This document shows, one piece after another, positions 19,349 through 27,186 of a DNA stretch of 64,000 bases. Origin of the DNA: Myxococcus guangdongensis (GTDB taxonomy: Bacteria > Myxococcota > Myxococcia > Myxococcales > Myxococcaceae); NCBI RefSeq assembly GCF_024198255.1, contig NZ_JAJVKW010000002.1:248001-312000 (forward strand). The letters run 5' to 3'. Positions within the stretch are counted from its first letter, which is position 1, and each line of letters opens with the position of its first letter. Under the pieces are notes generated by a model that saw nothing but the letters and a program-made list of their open reading frames with translations, was not told where the DNA came from and searched no databases. A program made the position numbers and the translations under genes.

Positions 19349-21273
19349 TGACGAAAGCCGGCGTCCTAGTCCTCCAGCTGCTCACCGCCCAGACGTCCCA
19401 ACCCGACGCGGCGGCGCTCGAGCGCACCGCGGCGGTGGAGAGCGCCCGGTTGCGCGCGTCCCCGGACGACGCCGACGCCCTCTACCGGCTGGGCACGGCC
19501 TTCCTCGCGCTGAACAAGCCGAAGAAGGCGGTGGAGCCGCTGACGAAGCTGGTGGAGTTGGAGCCGGAGCTGGTGCCGCCGAGGCTGGCCCTGGGCCGCG
19601 CACTCAGGCTGGCCGGCGACGCGGAGAAGGCGCGCACGCTGCTGGACCAGGCCATCGCGGCCTTCCCCGAGGACGCGACGCTGCGCTCGGAGCGCGGGTT
19701 GCTGGCGCGGGTGCTGGACGAGACGGACGTGGCCATCAGCCAGTACTCGGTGGCGGTGGAGCTGTCGCCCCAGGACGCGGAGCTGCGCTTCAACCTGGGC
19801 GAGGCGCTCCAGCGCGCCAACCGCACGGACGACGCCATCGAGGCGTACCGTGAGGCGCTGAAGCTCAACGGTCAGCTGAACGTCGCGCGCATCAACCTGG
19901 GCAAGGCGCTGGCGGAGAAGGGGCTCAACGGCGAGGCGAAGGCGACCTTGCGCGAGGCGACCCGCGAGAAGCTGGGCGACGCGGAGGCGCACTACAACCT
20001 GGGCGTCATCCTGCTGCGCGAGAACGATTTGGATGGCGCCATCGGGGAGTACCAGCGCGCCATCGCGGCGGACCCGAAGCACGCGCGTGCGCAGAACAAC
20101 CTGGGCGTGGCGCTCAACGAGAAGGGCGACCCGCGCAAGGCCACCGACGCGTTCATCAAGGCCATCGCGGCGGACCCGAAGTACGCGGAGGCGCACTTCA
20201 ACCTGGGGCTCGCGTACTACCAGCTGGGCGACAACGTGCGCGCCACCAAGGCCTTCGAGAAGGCGCTGGTGCTGGAGCCGCGTCGGGCCAGTGGTCCGTA
20301 CACGCAGCTGGGCCACCTGTACCTGGAGCAGGGCAAGAAGAAGCAGGCGGTGGAGGCGTTCAAGAAGGCCATCGAGAAGAGCACCGACGACGGGAAGAAG
20401 ACGACGGAGGCGTATCAGGGCCTCGCCCGGGCGTACCTCTCGCTGGGCAAGGCGGACGAGGCGGTGGCCACGCTGAAGACGGCGGTGGAGGCGTTCCCCA
20501 AGGACGCGGCGGCGCGCGCGGGTTACGGCGAGGCGCTGAAGGCCAAGGGGGACCTGGACGGCGCCATCGCGGAGTACGAGGAGTGCGTCACCCTGTCGCC
20601 GACGGTGGAGAACCGGCTGGCGCTGGCGGACACGTACGCGAAGAAGCGCGTGGCGGCGAAGGCGCAGCCCTTGTTCCTGGGCGTGTTGAAGGAGGACCCG
20701 AACCACCGCGCGGCGAAGCTGGGGCTGGCGGACCTGCTGATGGCGATGGGGGACTACCCCGGCGCGGAGACGTACCTGCGCCCGAAGGAGGGCGAGGAGG
20801 CCGACACGGCGGCGCTGGCGCGGCTGGGCATCGTCCACTCGCGGCGTGGGCGGCCGGAGCTGGCGGTGACGGAGCTGGAGGCGGTGGTGGCCAAGGACCC
20901 GGCGCAGATCGAAGCGCGCGCGGAGCTGGGCTTCCTGTACTTGCGTGGTGGTGATGGGGCGAAGGCGCGCAAGGTGTTGAGTGACGCGCTGGCGGTGGAG
21001 CCCCGCAACGCGCTGACGTTGCTGTACCTGGGCCATGCGCTGTACCAGCAGGGCAACACGAAGGACGCGGAGAAGTCCTTCCGGGGCTCCTCACAGGTGG
21101 ACCCGACGTTCGCCGAGCCGCACAACGCCCTGGGACAGCTGCTCGAGGCGACCAAGCGCGTGGACGAGGCGAAGCAGGAGTACCAGACGGCGCTGAAGCT
21201 CCAGCCGAATCACGAGGACGCGCAGCTCGCCCTGAAGCGGCTGGGCGGGGGTGCGTCCGCGAAGGCGGAGTAG
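19348..21273 (+). CDS. TPR-repeat protein, last gene of the Glt/Nfs-like operon
   Basis: 641 residues, start ATG 19348 overlapping the previous stop as TGATG. After a weak signal-like N-terminus (MTKAGVLVLQLLTAQTSQ) the protein is a nearly uninterrupted array of about a dozen canonical 34-residue TPRs, with signatures such as AHYNLGVILLRENDLDGAI, AQNNLGVALNEKGDPRKA, AHFNLGLAYYQLGDNVRA and AHNALGQLLEA. Regular TPR superhelices bind peptides or proteins; no enzyme domain is fused. The protein could be secreted or lie at the inner membrane, since the signal is not convincing. Two hairpins directly after the stop fit the end of the operon. Confidence 0.85.
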   Translation: MTKAGVLVLQLLTAQTSQPDAAALERTAAVESARLRASPDDADALYRLGTAFLALNKPKKAVEPLTKLVELEPELVPPRLALGRALRLAGDAEKARTLLDQAIAAFPEDATLRSERGLLARVLDETDVAISQYSVAVELSPQDAELRFNLGEALQRANRTDDAIEAYREALKLNGQLNVARINLGKALAEKGLNGEAKATLREATREKLGDAEAHYNLGVILLRENDLDGAIGEYQRAIAADPKHARAQNNLGVALNEKGDPRKATDAFIKAIAADPKYAEAHFNLGLAYYQLGDNVRATKAFEKALVLEPRRASGPYTQLGHLYLEQGKKKQAVEAFKKAIEKSTDDGKKTTEAYQGLARAYLSLGKADEAVATLKTAVEAFPKDAAARAGYGEALKAKGDLDGAIAEYEECVTLSPTVENRLALADTYAKKRVAAKAQPLFLGVLKEDPNHRAAKLGLADLLMAMGDYPGAETYLRPKEGEEADTAALARLGIVHSRRGRPELAVTELEAVVAKDPAQIEARAELGFLYLRGGDGAKARKVLSDALAVEPRNALTLLYLGHALYQQGNTKDAEKSFRGSSQVDPTFAEPHNALGQLLEATKRVDEAKQEYQTALKLQPNHEDAQLALKRLGGGASAKAE

Positions 21274-21279
21274 ACACCC

Positions 21280-21331
21280 GGCGGGCCATGCCCGCCCTCG
21301 TCGACCCGGGGCCACGGCCCTGGCCCGGGTC
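21280..21331 (+). terminator. Two hairpins ending the Glt/Nfs-like operon
   Basis: GGCGGGC (21280-21286) and GCCCGCC (21290-21296) form a perfect 7-bp stem with a CAT loop. Immediately after, GACCCGGG (21303-21310) pairs with CCCGGGTC (21324-21331), extendable inward with one bulge. They start 7 bp after the TPR gene stop. There is no T-tract. Confidence 0.55.
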
Positions 21332-21345
21332 CGAGTGGCGGTGCA

Positions 21346-21420
21346 TCACGCCGGGATGCAGAGCAGCACCGACCGACGCGAGCACCACGTCTGCGCTGGC
21401 GCGTGCGCCAGTCAGCGTCT
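21346..21420 (-). pseudogene. Relic of the 3' end of an EamA-type transporter gene
   Basis: About 75 bp that repeat the last 60-75 bp of the intact EamA gene at 21504-22352. The shared pieces include TCACGCCGGGAT, AGCAGCACCG and a nearly identical GACGCGAGCACC block. Read in the frame of the intact gene the relic ends VLLCIPA-stop, against VLLGIPA-stop in the gene. Upstream of that a deletion of a few bases shifts the frame, so residues resembling LTGA and VVLASVG appear in another frame. It is a decayed tandem copy of the gene end, 158 bp away in direct orientation. Confidence 0.6.
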
Positions 21421-21503
21421 TCACGCCAGCGGGCGCAGCAGCGCATTGCCTGGAGCGCACTCCGCCTGAGCGGTTGTTGCACCGTGGTCACCCGTTGGCG
21501 GTT

Positions 21504-22352
21504 TCACGCCGGGATACCGAGCAGCACCGCGCCCACGGACACGAGCACCGCGCCCGAGAGCTGACGGTGTCCGAGCCGCTCTCCCTGGAACGCGGCGAGC
21601 AGCAGCGCGAAGGCGATGGAGGTGTTGCGCAGCGTGAGCACCACCCCTGCCCCACTGTCACTCAACGCCGTCAGCAGCAGCGAGAAGGACAGCATGCTGA
21701 TGGTGCCTCCGACGAGCACCAGCCAGGGTCGGCTCCACGCCTGTCGCAGGAGTTCCACCCAGCCCAGCTGTCGCCCACGCTCCACCATCAGCACCGGGAG
21801 CGCGATGAGCAGGCCCGTGGTGAACAGGGCGGGCGGCTGCGCGCGCTCCGCCAGCGCCAGCTTGTAGCTCAGGTGGTAGCCCGCGATCGCCACCGCCGAC
21901 AGCGCCGCCCACGCGACGCCCGCTGCCGCGCGCCCCTGGGGACGCGACGCGTGCATCACCGCCAGCCCCGCGCCCAGCACCAACGCACCCGTCAGCGACC
22001 ACACGGACACGCGCTCCGCCAGCAGCAGCACCGACACCGGCCAGACCAGCAACATCGCCCCACCGCGCGACACGGTGTACGCGAGGCCCAGCGGTGCTCG
22101 GTGCAGTGCTCGCGCGAGCGCCACCAGGTAGACGCTCTCGCACGCGCCCGCGCACAGCGCCCACATCAACCCGCGCATCGTCGGGAACGCCTCGCCCTGC
22201 ATCCCGAGCGACCACAGTCCTCCGCCCACCGTCGCCACGGTGATGACCCCCACCACTCCCGCCTCGGGATTCGGATGCCGCTTGAGCATCGCGTTCCACG
22301 ACGCGTGGAGGAACGCCGACAGCAACACCAACACCAGGGCAGCGGTCTGCAA
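21504..22352 (-). CDS. EamA/DMT-superfamily transporter
   Basis: 282 residues from TTG 22352, which has GAGGAG 5 bp upstream. The protein is almost entirely hydrophobic with ten predicted membrane helices in two halves of five, each an EamA domain (first half opens with ALVLVLLSAFLHASWNAMLK, second with GVAWAALSAVAIAGYHLSYK). The conserved Pro/Ser/Arg region LAYTVSRGGAMLLVWPVSVL and the end LSGAVLVSVGAVLLGIPA are typical. The family exports amino acids, metabolites or drugs across the inner membrane; the substrate cannot be told from sequence. It is separated from its neighbours and probably transcribed alone. Confidence 0.87.
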   Translation of the reverse strand: MQTAALVLVLLSAFLHASWNAMLKRHPNPEAGVVGVITVATVGGGLWSLGMQGEAFPTMRGLMWALCAGACESVYLVALARALHRAPLGLAYTVSRGGAMLLVWPVSVLLLAERVSVWSLTGALVLGAGLAVMHASRPQGRAAAGVAWAALSAVAIAGYHLSYKLALAERAQPPALFTTGLLIALPVLMVERGRQLGWVELLRQAWSRPWLVLVGGTISMLSFSLLLTALSDSGAGVVLTLRNTSIAFALLLAAFQGERLGHRQLSGAVLVSVGAVLLGIPA

Positions 22353-22417
22353 CGAGGCTCCTCGGAACGACGAGGCTCCGTATCTACTCCAGCCTCGCCT
22401 CCCAGGTCCTCACCTGC

Positions 22418-23311
22418 TCACGGAACGTCGGAATCACTCCCCGAGAGGAGCCGGGCAGGCAACACCGGCCCCGTGGGTGTTGGAGGTCGCTCGAGCCGAA
22501 GCTCGCGCCCGAAGGTGTACCGCGCCTCCGCGTGCGCACCGAAGGACCCACCTCGCGCCTGAGCCGACAACACCAGGTCCGTCTCCGGAACCACGCCAGG
22601 AGGAACCGCCACCACACAGGGCGTCACCCGCGCGAGTGCCCCCGCGCTCCTGGGCAACACGAAGTCCGTGGAGCCCTCGACGACACGCACACCCTCGGGG
22701 AGCTCGATGCGCACCTCGATGTCCGCGTCGAACCCCGACCGCCGCTCCACCTCGGCCGCGAGTGACAGAGCACCGTCCTCGGACACCACCTCGCGCCAGT
22801 CGACCCGCATCGGCGCGGGCATGCGCGACGTGAGCCCGCTCGGCGCCGCCGCACCTCCCTGAGACGCATGTTCATCCGAAGAGGTCCTGGCCTCCTCCTC
22901 GTGACCACGCGAGGGAGTCCGCAAGAACGCTTCTCGCACCTGAGGCCGTGCACCTGTCTCTCGCGCCACGGCGGTGACCGTCGACACCTCCGGGCGAAGA
23001 CGCGCATCCACCGTGCGTGCCACTCGAGGTGCCGCACGTGAAGCTCCCTCGGGGCCGACGGACGCACGCGCCACCCCTCCGCCTTGCTGTGAGAACGGAG
23101 GCCGGGGCTCCGGGCTCTTGCGAGGCCGTCCTCGAGCCCGCTCCAGTCCCGATGCCACTCCCGCCGAGAGCGCTCCCACCAGCGCCAGCGCCAGCACCGC
23201 ACCCGCGATGCGCCGACGAGGACTCGCGAGCCACCTCACGGGCGCCCTCCGTCCACATCCCATCATCGACACGACGAACTCCCGGACGGCCCCTGGCGCG
23301 AACATGGACAT
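22418..23311 (-). CDS. Single-pass membrane-anchored protein of unknown function
   Basis: About 297 residues from ATG 23311; ATG 23305 has better spacing to GGAG. A basic cytoplasmic stretch (GCGRRAPVRWLASPRRR) precedes one membrane helix (IAGAVLALALVGALSAGVAS, about 33-52). A Pro/Arg/Ser-rich disordered region (about 55-165) then leads to a C-terminal beta-rich domain (about 170-290: MRVDWREVVSEDGALSLAAE, ADIEVRIELPEGVRVVEGST, CVVAVPPGVVPETDLVLSA). That domain looks like an extracytoplasmic sandwich. It begins 7 bp after the stop of the HEXXH lipoprotein gene, so the two are very likely co-transcribed and may work together. Confidence 0.7.
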   Translation of the reverse strand: MSMFAPGAVREFVVSMMGCGRRAPVRWLASPRRRIAGAVLALALVGALSAGVASGLERARGRPRKSPEPRPPFSQQGGGVARASVGPEGASRAAPRVARTVDARLRPEVSTVTAVARETGARPQVREAFLRTPSRGHEEEARTSSDEHASQGGAAAPSGLTSRMPAPMRVDWREVVSEDGALSLAAEVERRSGFDADIEVRIELPEGVRVVEGSTDFVLPRSAGALARVTPCVVAVPPGVVPETDLVLSAQARGGSFGAHAEARYTFGRELRLERPPTPTGPVLPARLLSGSDSDVP

Positions 23312-23318
23312 GCTCCGC

Positions 23319-24947
23319 TCACCTGCACAGGGGTGCATGGCTCGGATACGGATACGCCACGGCGGGCTCGGTGGCGGCGTCCATCAGCGCACGCGGAAAG
23401 CCTCCGCACATGAGCGCATCCAGGAAGTCCGCCAGACACGGCGCCGCCTCCAGCGTCTCCACCACCTCCACCGGACTCCCCTCCTCCATGCGCCACGTGT
23501 GCTTGCGGTAGCCACGCGCCCACGGGGCCAGGTTCATCGCTGGAGCCGCGAGCGACTCGTACAGCAACTGACGCGACGGCGTGCTCGTGCCGAGTCGATA
23601 GAGGATGGCCGCCACCTCGTTCTCCTCGATGGGCTGGAGCAACCCCTCCTCGGGACGAGGCCTGCTCCACGCAATCATCTCCGGCGAGCGCGTCTCCAAA
23701 TCCAACCAGAACATCGTCCCGCCCTGGCGGTCGTAATAGCGGGGACTGCCGCGCGTGTCCGAGCTGAACCACGTGGCCCAACCCTCACTCCACGCCTGCC
23801 CCGGGAACGTCGGCACGCCCAGGAAATGAGGCCCACCCTCGGACGGGCTCGTCCCATGGCTCGCCATGGCCCAGTGGCCCAGCTCATGGAGCACCATCGC
23901 CTCGGACCACCACGCCGCATCCGAGTCCCCCGGCAACCAGAGCTGCGCGGACCAGCGCCGCCCCGCCGCCGTCACCTGCCACGGCGCGAAGCACGCCCCA
24001 CAGGACCACGTCGTGCCGAAGCCCAGCCACGCCACCAGCGGCAGCCCCGTGTACCCATATCGCTCCCGCGTCCCGTGCCACGCCGCGCGCACCGCCTCGA
24101 ACACCGCCGCGGCCCCGGAACCCTCCGACTCCTCGATGGCGAACACAGGTGCGTCGAGCAACACACGCGTCGGCCTCGACCAACTCCAGATGCGCGCCGA
24201 AGCACCGGGCGTCGCGGGCACGCCCTGTGCTCCCGACAGCCCCGGGTCCGCCACCGCGTACTCCACCAGCCCCGTCTGCCCCTGCCCCGCCGCGTAAATC
24301 ACCACGGCGTCCTCCGCGCCCACGTCCTTCGACACGCGCACGGTGAACCGCCCCGAGCCATCCGTCAGGCTCAGGTCCACGAGCGTCCCGCCCTGGAATG
24401 ACGCGACGAGGAAGCCCCGCGCGGGCACCCACTCCGTCTCCGACGTCCAGTCGCGGAACGATGCATCCGGCAGACGCCGCGCATAGCGGGCCACGCCACT
24501 CAGCGTTCGCCCAGGAGCGCCGCAGAACCCCCGAGTCCCCTCCACCACACAGCCGGCCTCGCACGCAGCGGACGCCCAGCGTCCCTCCGCGCAGCGCTCC
24601 AGCGCGCCCGCGTCGGAGCAACGGGACAGGCCCTCCACACAGGCCGCCGCCACCTCGCAGTGCGCGCCGCCTGATTCCACACAGGCCTCGCCCATCGCGC
24701 AGTCCCGCTGCTGGAGCTGACCGTCGACACAGTGCTCCACCACGCGAGGCCCCAGGCATCGCCCCTCGGGAGGAAGCGCGTCACAGGCGATGCGCATCCG
24801 CGGGCTCTCCTCGGGCAGGGCTCCGCACGCGCTCAGTCGACAGGCCTCATCCGAAGGCTCGCACGCGGAATCACAGGGCGGCGCGCCCGCGCCACACGCC
24901 AGCAACCCCACGCTCCACACCACCAGCGCCCACGCTCGCGCCTGCAC
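23319..24947 (-). CDS. Cysteine-rich lipoprotein with HEXXH metalloprotease-like motif
   Basis: 542 residues from GTG 24947, chosen because it gives a signal ending in the lipobox GLLAC (Cys18); longer in-frame starts exist. About residues 22-180 are cysteine-rich short modules (CDSACEPSDEACRLSAC, CVDGQLQQRDC, CSDAGALERC) as in many myxobacterial surface lipoproteins. A beta-rich part follows (LSGVARYARRLPDASF). The C-terminal half contains VLHELGHWAMASHG, a zinc-binding HEXXH with a further SEGWATWFSS downstream that may give the third ligand, typical of gluzincin-like peptidases. It is therefore a likely outer-surface metallopeptidase, substrate unknown. It is followed closely by the anchored protein gene at 22418-23311. 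Confidence 0.75.
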   Translation of the reverse strand: MQARAWALVVWSVGLLACGAGAPPCDSACEPSDEACRLSACGALPEESPRMRIACDALPPEGRCLGPRVVEHCVDGQLQQRDCAMGEACVESGGAHCEVAAACVEGLSRCSDAGALERCAEGRWASAACEAGCVVEGTRGFCGAPGRTLSGVARYARRLPDASFRDWTSETEWVPARGFLVASFQGGTLVDLSLTDGSGRFTVRVSKDVGAEDAVVIYAAGQGQTGLVEYAVADPGLSGAQGVPATPGASARIWSWSRPTRVLLDAPVFAIEESEGSGAAAVFEAVRAAWHGTRERYGYTGLPLVAWLGFGTTWSCGACFAPWQVTAAGRRWSAQLWLPGDSDAAWWSEAMVLHELGHWAMASHGTSPSEGGPHFLGVPTFPGQAWSEGWATWFSSDTRGSPRYYDRQGGTMFWLDLETRSPEMIAWSRPRPEEGLLQPIEENEVAAILYRLGTSTPSRQLLYESLAAPAMNLAPWARGYRKHTWRMEEGSPVEVVETLEAAPCLADFLDALMCGGFPRALMDAATEPAVAYPYPSHAPLCR

Positions 24948-25288
24948 CGCGGACTCGAAACCCACCAGGGGGACATCCTCCACGCCCGCCACGCTGGTGA
25001 CGGGTGCGCGGCAGGACAACACGCGCTCCTCCAAGGACAGCAGGAGCAGGAGGCGCGGGGGTCCCCTGCTCGCTCGCATTCGAGCACGTGCTCTGTCCAT
25101 CAGGAGACAACAACAGTCGGGACACGGCCTGCCCGGCTGCTCCACACCCGAGGACGGGCGGTCAGCCTGGGTCCGACAAGAACACTCCTCGCGGGGGCGG
25201 GCGCCCAGCGGTACATCATGGAGGGAGGCCGGGTTCGCCGCACACCCCCGCGAGAAGCAGCTTCAGACAACGACTGCCAGACTCCCAC
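24948..25288. other. Intergenic region between hmuV and the HEXXH lipoprotein gene
   Basis: 341 bp with no convincing gene. It holds the 3' end of the haem-uptake transcript, a long-spaced inverted repeat (25188-25254) and the upstream region of the HEXXH lipoprotein gene. If that gene starts further upstream than GTG 24947 (ATG codons exist near 25076 and 25097), up to half of this interval would be coding. Confidence 0.5.
25188..25254 (-). terminator. 10-bp inverted repeat after the hmu operon
   Basis: CTCGCGGGGG (25188-25197) is the exact reverse complement of CCCCCGCGAG (25245-25254), with 47 bp between. It begins 34 bp downstream of the hmuV stop on the minus strand, so it is a candidate terminator of the haem operon. 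The wide loop and lack of T-tract make this uncertain. Confidence 0.35.
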
Positions 25289-26092
25289 TCACGCGGGAGG
25301 TGAGACCCGGCCCGAGGGGATGACGAAGGGACCGGGCACATCCGGCCACTCGACGACCTGGACCTGCAGACCAAACGTGCTCGCGATGAGCTCCGCGCGG
25401 AGCACCTGCGCGGGAGGGCCTATCTCCACCAGCCGACCTCCCGCGATGACGGCAATGCGATGCGCGTACCGCGCCGCCAGATTCAAATCATGGAGCACCG
25501 CGAGCACCGCTCCACCGTTGCGCGCGAAGTGCGTCGCCTCTTCCAGCACCAGGTGCTGATGCGACAAATCCAGACTCGACGTGGGCTCGTCGAGCAACAG
25601 GTAACGGTTCCCGTGCGCGGGCGCATCCCAGAGTTGCGCCAACACGCGCGCCAGCTGCACGCGCTGACGCTCGCCGCCCGACAGCGACGTATACGGACGC
25701 GAGGACAGGTGACGGATGTCCATCACGTCCAGCGCCGCCTGCGCCACCTCCAGGTCCGCGCCACTGTCACCGCGCATCGGATGCGGACTGCGGCCCAGCA
25801 GCGCCACCTCCAGCACGGTGAAGCCGAACCCCAGCGACGACTCCTGCGGCAGCACGCCCAGCCGCAGCGCGCGCTCGCGAGGCGGCCACTTCGACAGCGG
25901 GCGCCCATCCAGCAGCACCTCGCCCACGGTGCAGGGCAGCTCGCCGGCGAACGCGGACAACAGCGTGGACTTGCCCGCGCCGTTGGGCCCCACCACGGCG
26001 AGCACCTCGCCAGGCGCCAGCTCCAGGGACAACGGCCCCAGCGTGCGCCCGCGGCCCCGCCACACCTCGACGCCTCGTGCCTCCAGGCTCAT
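25289..26092 (-). CDS. hmuV: Haem ABC transporter ATP-binding protein HmuV
   Basis: 267 residues with all ABC ATPase motifs: Walker A GPNGAGKST, Q-loop LPQESS, signature LSGGERQRVQ, Walker B YLLLDEPTSS and H-loop VLHDLN. The LARVLAQLWDAPAHGNRYLL stretch between signature and Walker B is characteristic of HmuV-type haem importers rather than siderophore FecE/FhuC. It powers haem import across the inner membrane together with HmuU. Its ATG 26092 overlaps the hmuU stop (ATGA), so it is translationally coupled and is the last gene of the operon. Confidence 0.92.
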   Translation of the reverse strand: MSLEARGVEVWRGRGRTLGPLSLELAPGEVLAVVGPNGAGKSTLLSAFAGELPCTVGEVLLDGRPLSKWPPRERALRLGVLPQESSLGFGFTVLEVALLGRSPHPMRGDSGADLEVAQAALDVMDIRHLSSRPYTSLSGGERQRVQLARVLAQLWDAPAHGNRYLLLDEPTSSLDLSHQHLVLEEATHFARNGGAVLAVLHDLNLAARYAHRIAVIAGGRLVEIGPPAQVLRAELIASTFGLQVQVVEWPDVPGPFVIPSGRVSPPA

Positions 26093-27186
26093 AGCGTCCC
26101 CTTGCTGCGCGCCAGCAGCACGATGAAGACAGGCACCCCCAGCGCCGACGTCAGCGCGCCCACGGGGAGCTCCACCGGAGCCGCCGCGGTGCGAGCCAGC
26201 GTGTCCGCCACGACGAGCAACGCCGCGCCCAGCAGCGCCGAGGCCCCCATCAACCGACGGTGGTCCGGCCCCATCCCGAGCCGCAGCAGCGCGGGAACCA
26301 TCAATCCCACGAAGCCGATGACGCCCGACGCGGACACCGCCGCCCCGACGCCGAGCGCTCCGGCCAGGATGAGCTTGCGCTTGAGCCGCTCCACGTCCAC
26401 GCCCAGGTGCCACGCCTCGCGCTCACCCAAGAGCAGCAGGTTCAGCGAGCGCGCCTCGCTCAACAGCAGCACCAGCGCCGCCATCAGCGGCACCGCGGCC
26501 GCGCCCACCACGCTCCACGAGGCCCCGCTCAGGCTGCCCCACGTCCAGAAGGTGATGGTGCGAAGCTGCGCGTCGGTGGCGACGTGCGTGAGCAGGCCGA
26601 TGCCCGCGCCCGCGCCCGCCGTCACCGCCACACCCGCCAGCAGCACCCGCGTCGTCTCCGAGCGCCCGCCGCCCGTGCCCAGCCGCTGCGCGAGCAACGT
26701 CGCGCCCAGCGCGCCGGCGAACGCCATGCCTGGCACCGCCAAGAGCCGGAACGCGCCCAACCTCGAATCGATGGACAGGTCCAGGATGATGGCCAGCACC
26801 GCGCCCAGCGCCGCGCCACCCGAGGTGCCCAAAAGGCCTGGCTCCACGAGCGGGTTGCGGAACAGGGCCTGGAGCGCCGCGCCGCACGTGGCCAGCACCG
26901 CGCCCACCATCACCCCGAGCGCCACGCGCGGCAGGCGGATGGACAGCAGCACCGCCTCCTGCACGGCCTCCAACCGATGACCCGTCTCCACTCCGAGCGC
27001 TCCCAGCAAGCTGCCCGCGAGCCCCAACAACGGCACCCGCACCGAGCCCACCGAGAGCGACGTCAGCGCGGCCACCACGAGCACCGCGCCCAACACCCAC
27101 CACGGACGTGGACGGAGCCGGGCCGGATTCACCGGCGCGCGCGCGGGATAGCTCGCGGGTGCCGGTGCCACGTCCGAAGCGCTCAT
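26089..27186 (-). CDS. hmuU: Haem ABC transporter permease HmuU (FecCD family)
   Basis: 365 residues with a short Pro-rich N-terminus followed by nine or ten membrane helices. FecCD-family landmarks are present: SIRLPRVALGVMVGAVLA, FRNPLVEPGLLGTSGGAALG and GVIGFVGLMVPALLRLGMGP, followed by DHRRLMGASALLGAALLVVA. The coupling helix region LGVDVERLKRK contacts the ATPase. It forms a homodimeric channel with HmuV and receives haem from HmuT. Both ends overlap neighbouring genes by 4 bp (ATGA with hmuT upstream and hmuV downstream). Confidence 0.93.
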   Translation of the reverse strand: MSASDVAPAPASYPARAPVNPARLRPRPWWVLGAVLVVAALTSLSVGSVRVPLLGLAGSLLGALGVETGHRLEAVQEAVLLSIRLPRVALGVMVGAVLATCGAALQALFRNPLVEPGLLGTSGGAALGAVLAIILDLSIDSRLGAFRLLAVPGMAFAGALGATLLAQRLGTGGGRSETTRVLLAGVAVTAGAGAGIGLLTHVATDAQLRTITFWTWGSLSGASWSVVGAAAVPLMAALVLLLSEARSLNLLLLGEREAWHLGVDVERLKRKLILAGALGVGAAVSASGVIGFVGLMVPALLRLGMGPDHRRLMGASALLGAALLVVADTLARTAAAPVELPVGALTSALGVPVFIVLLARSKGTL

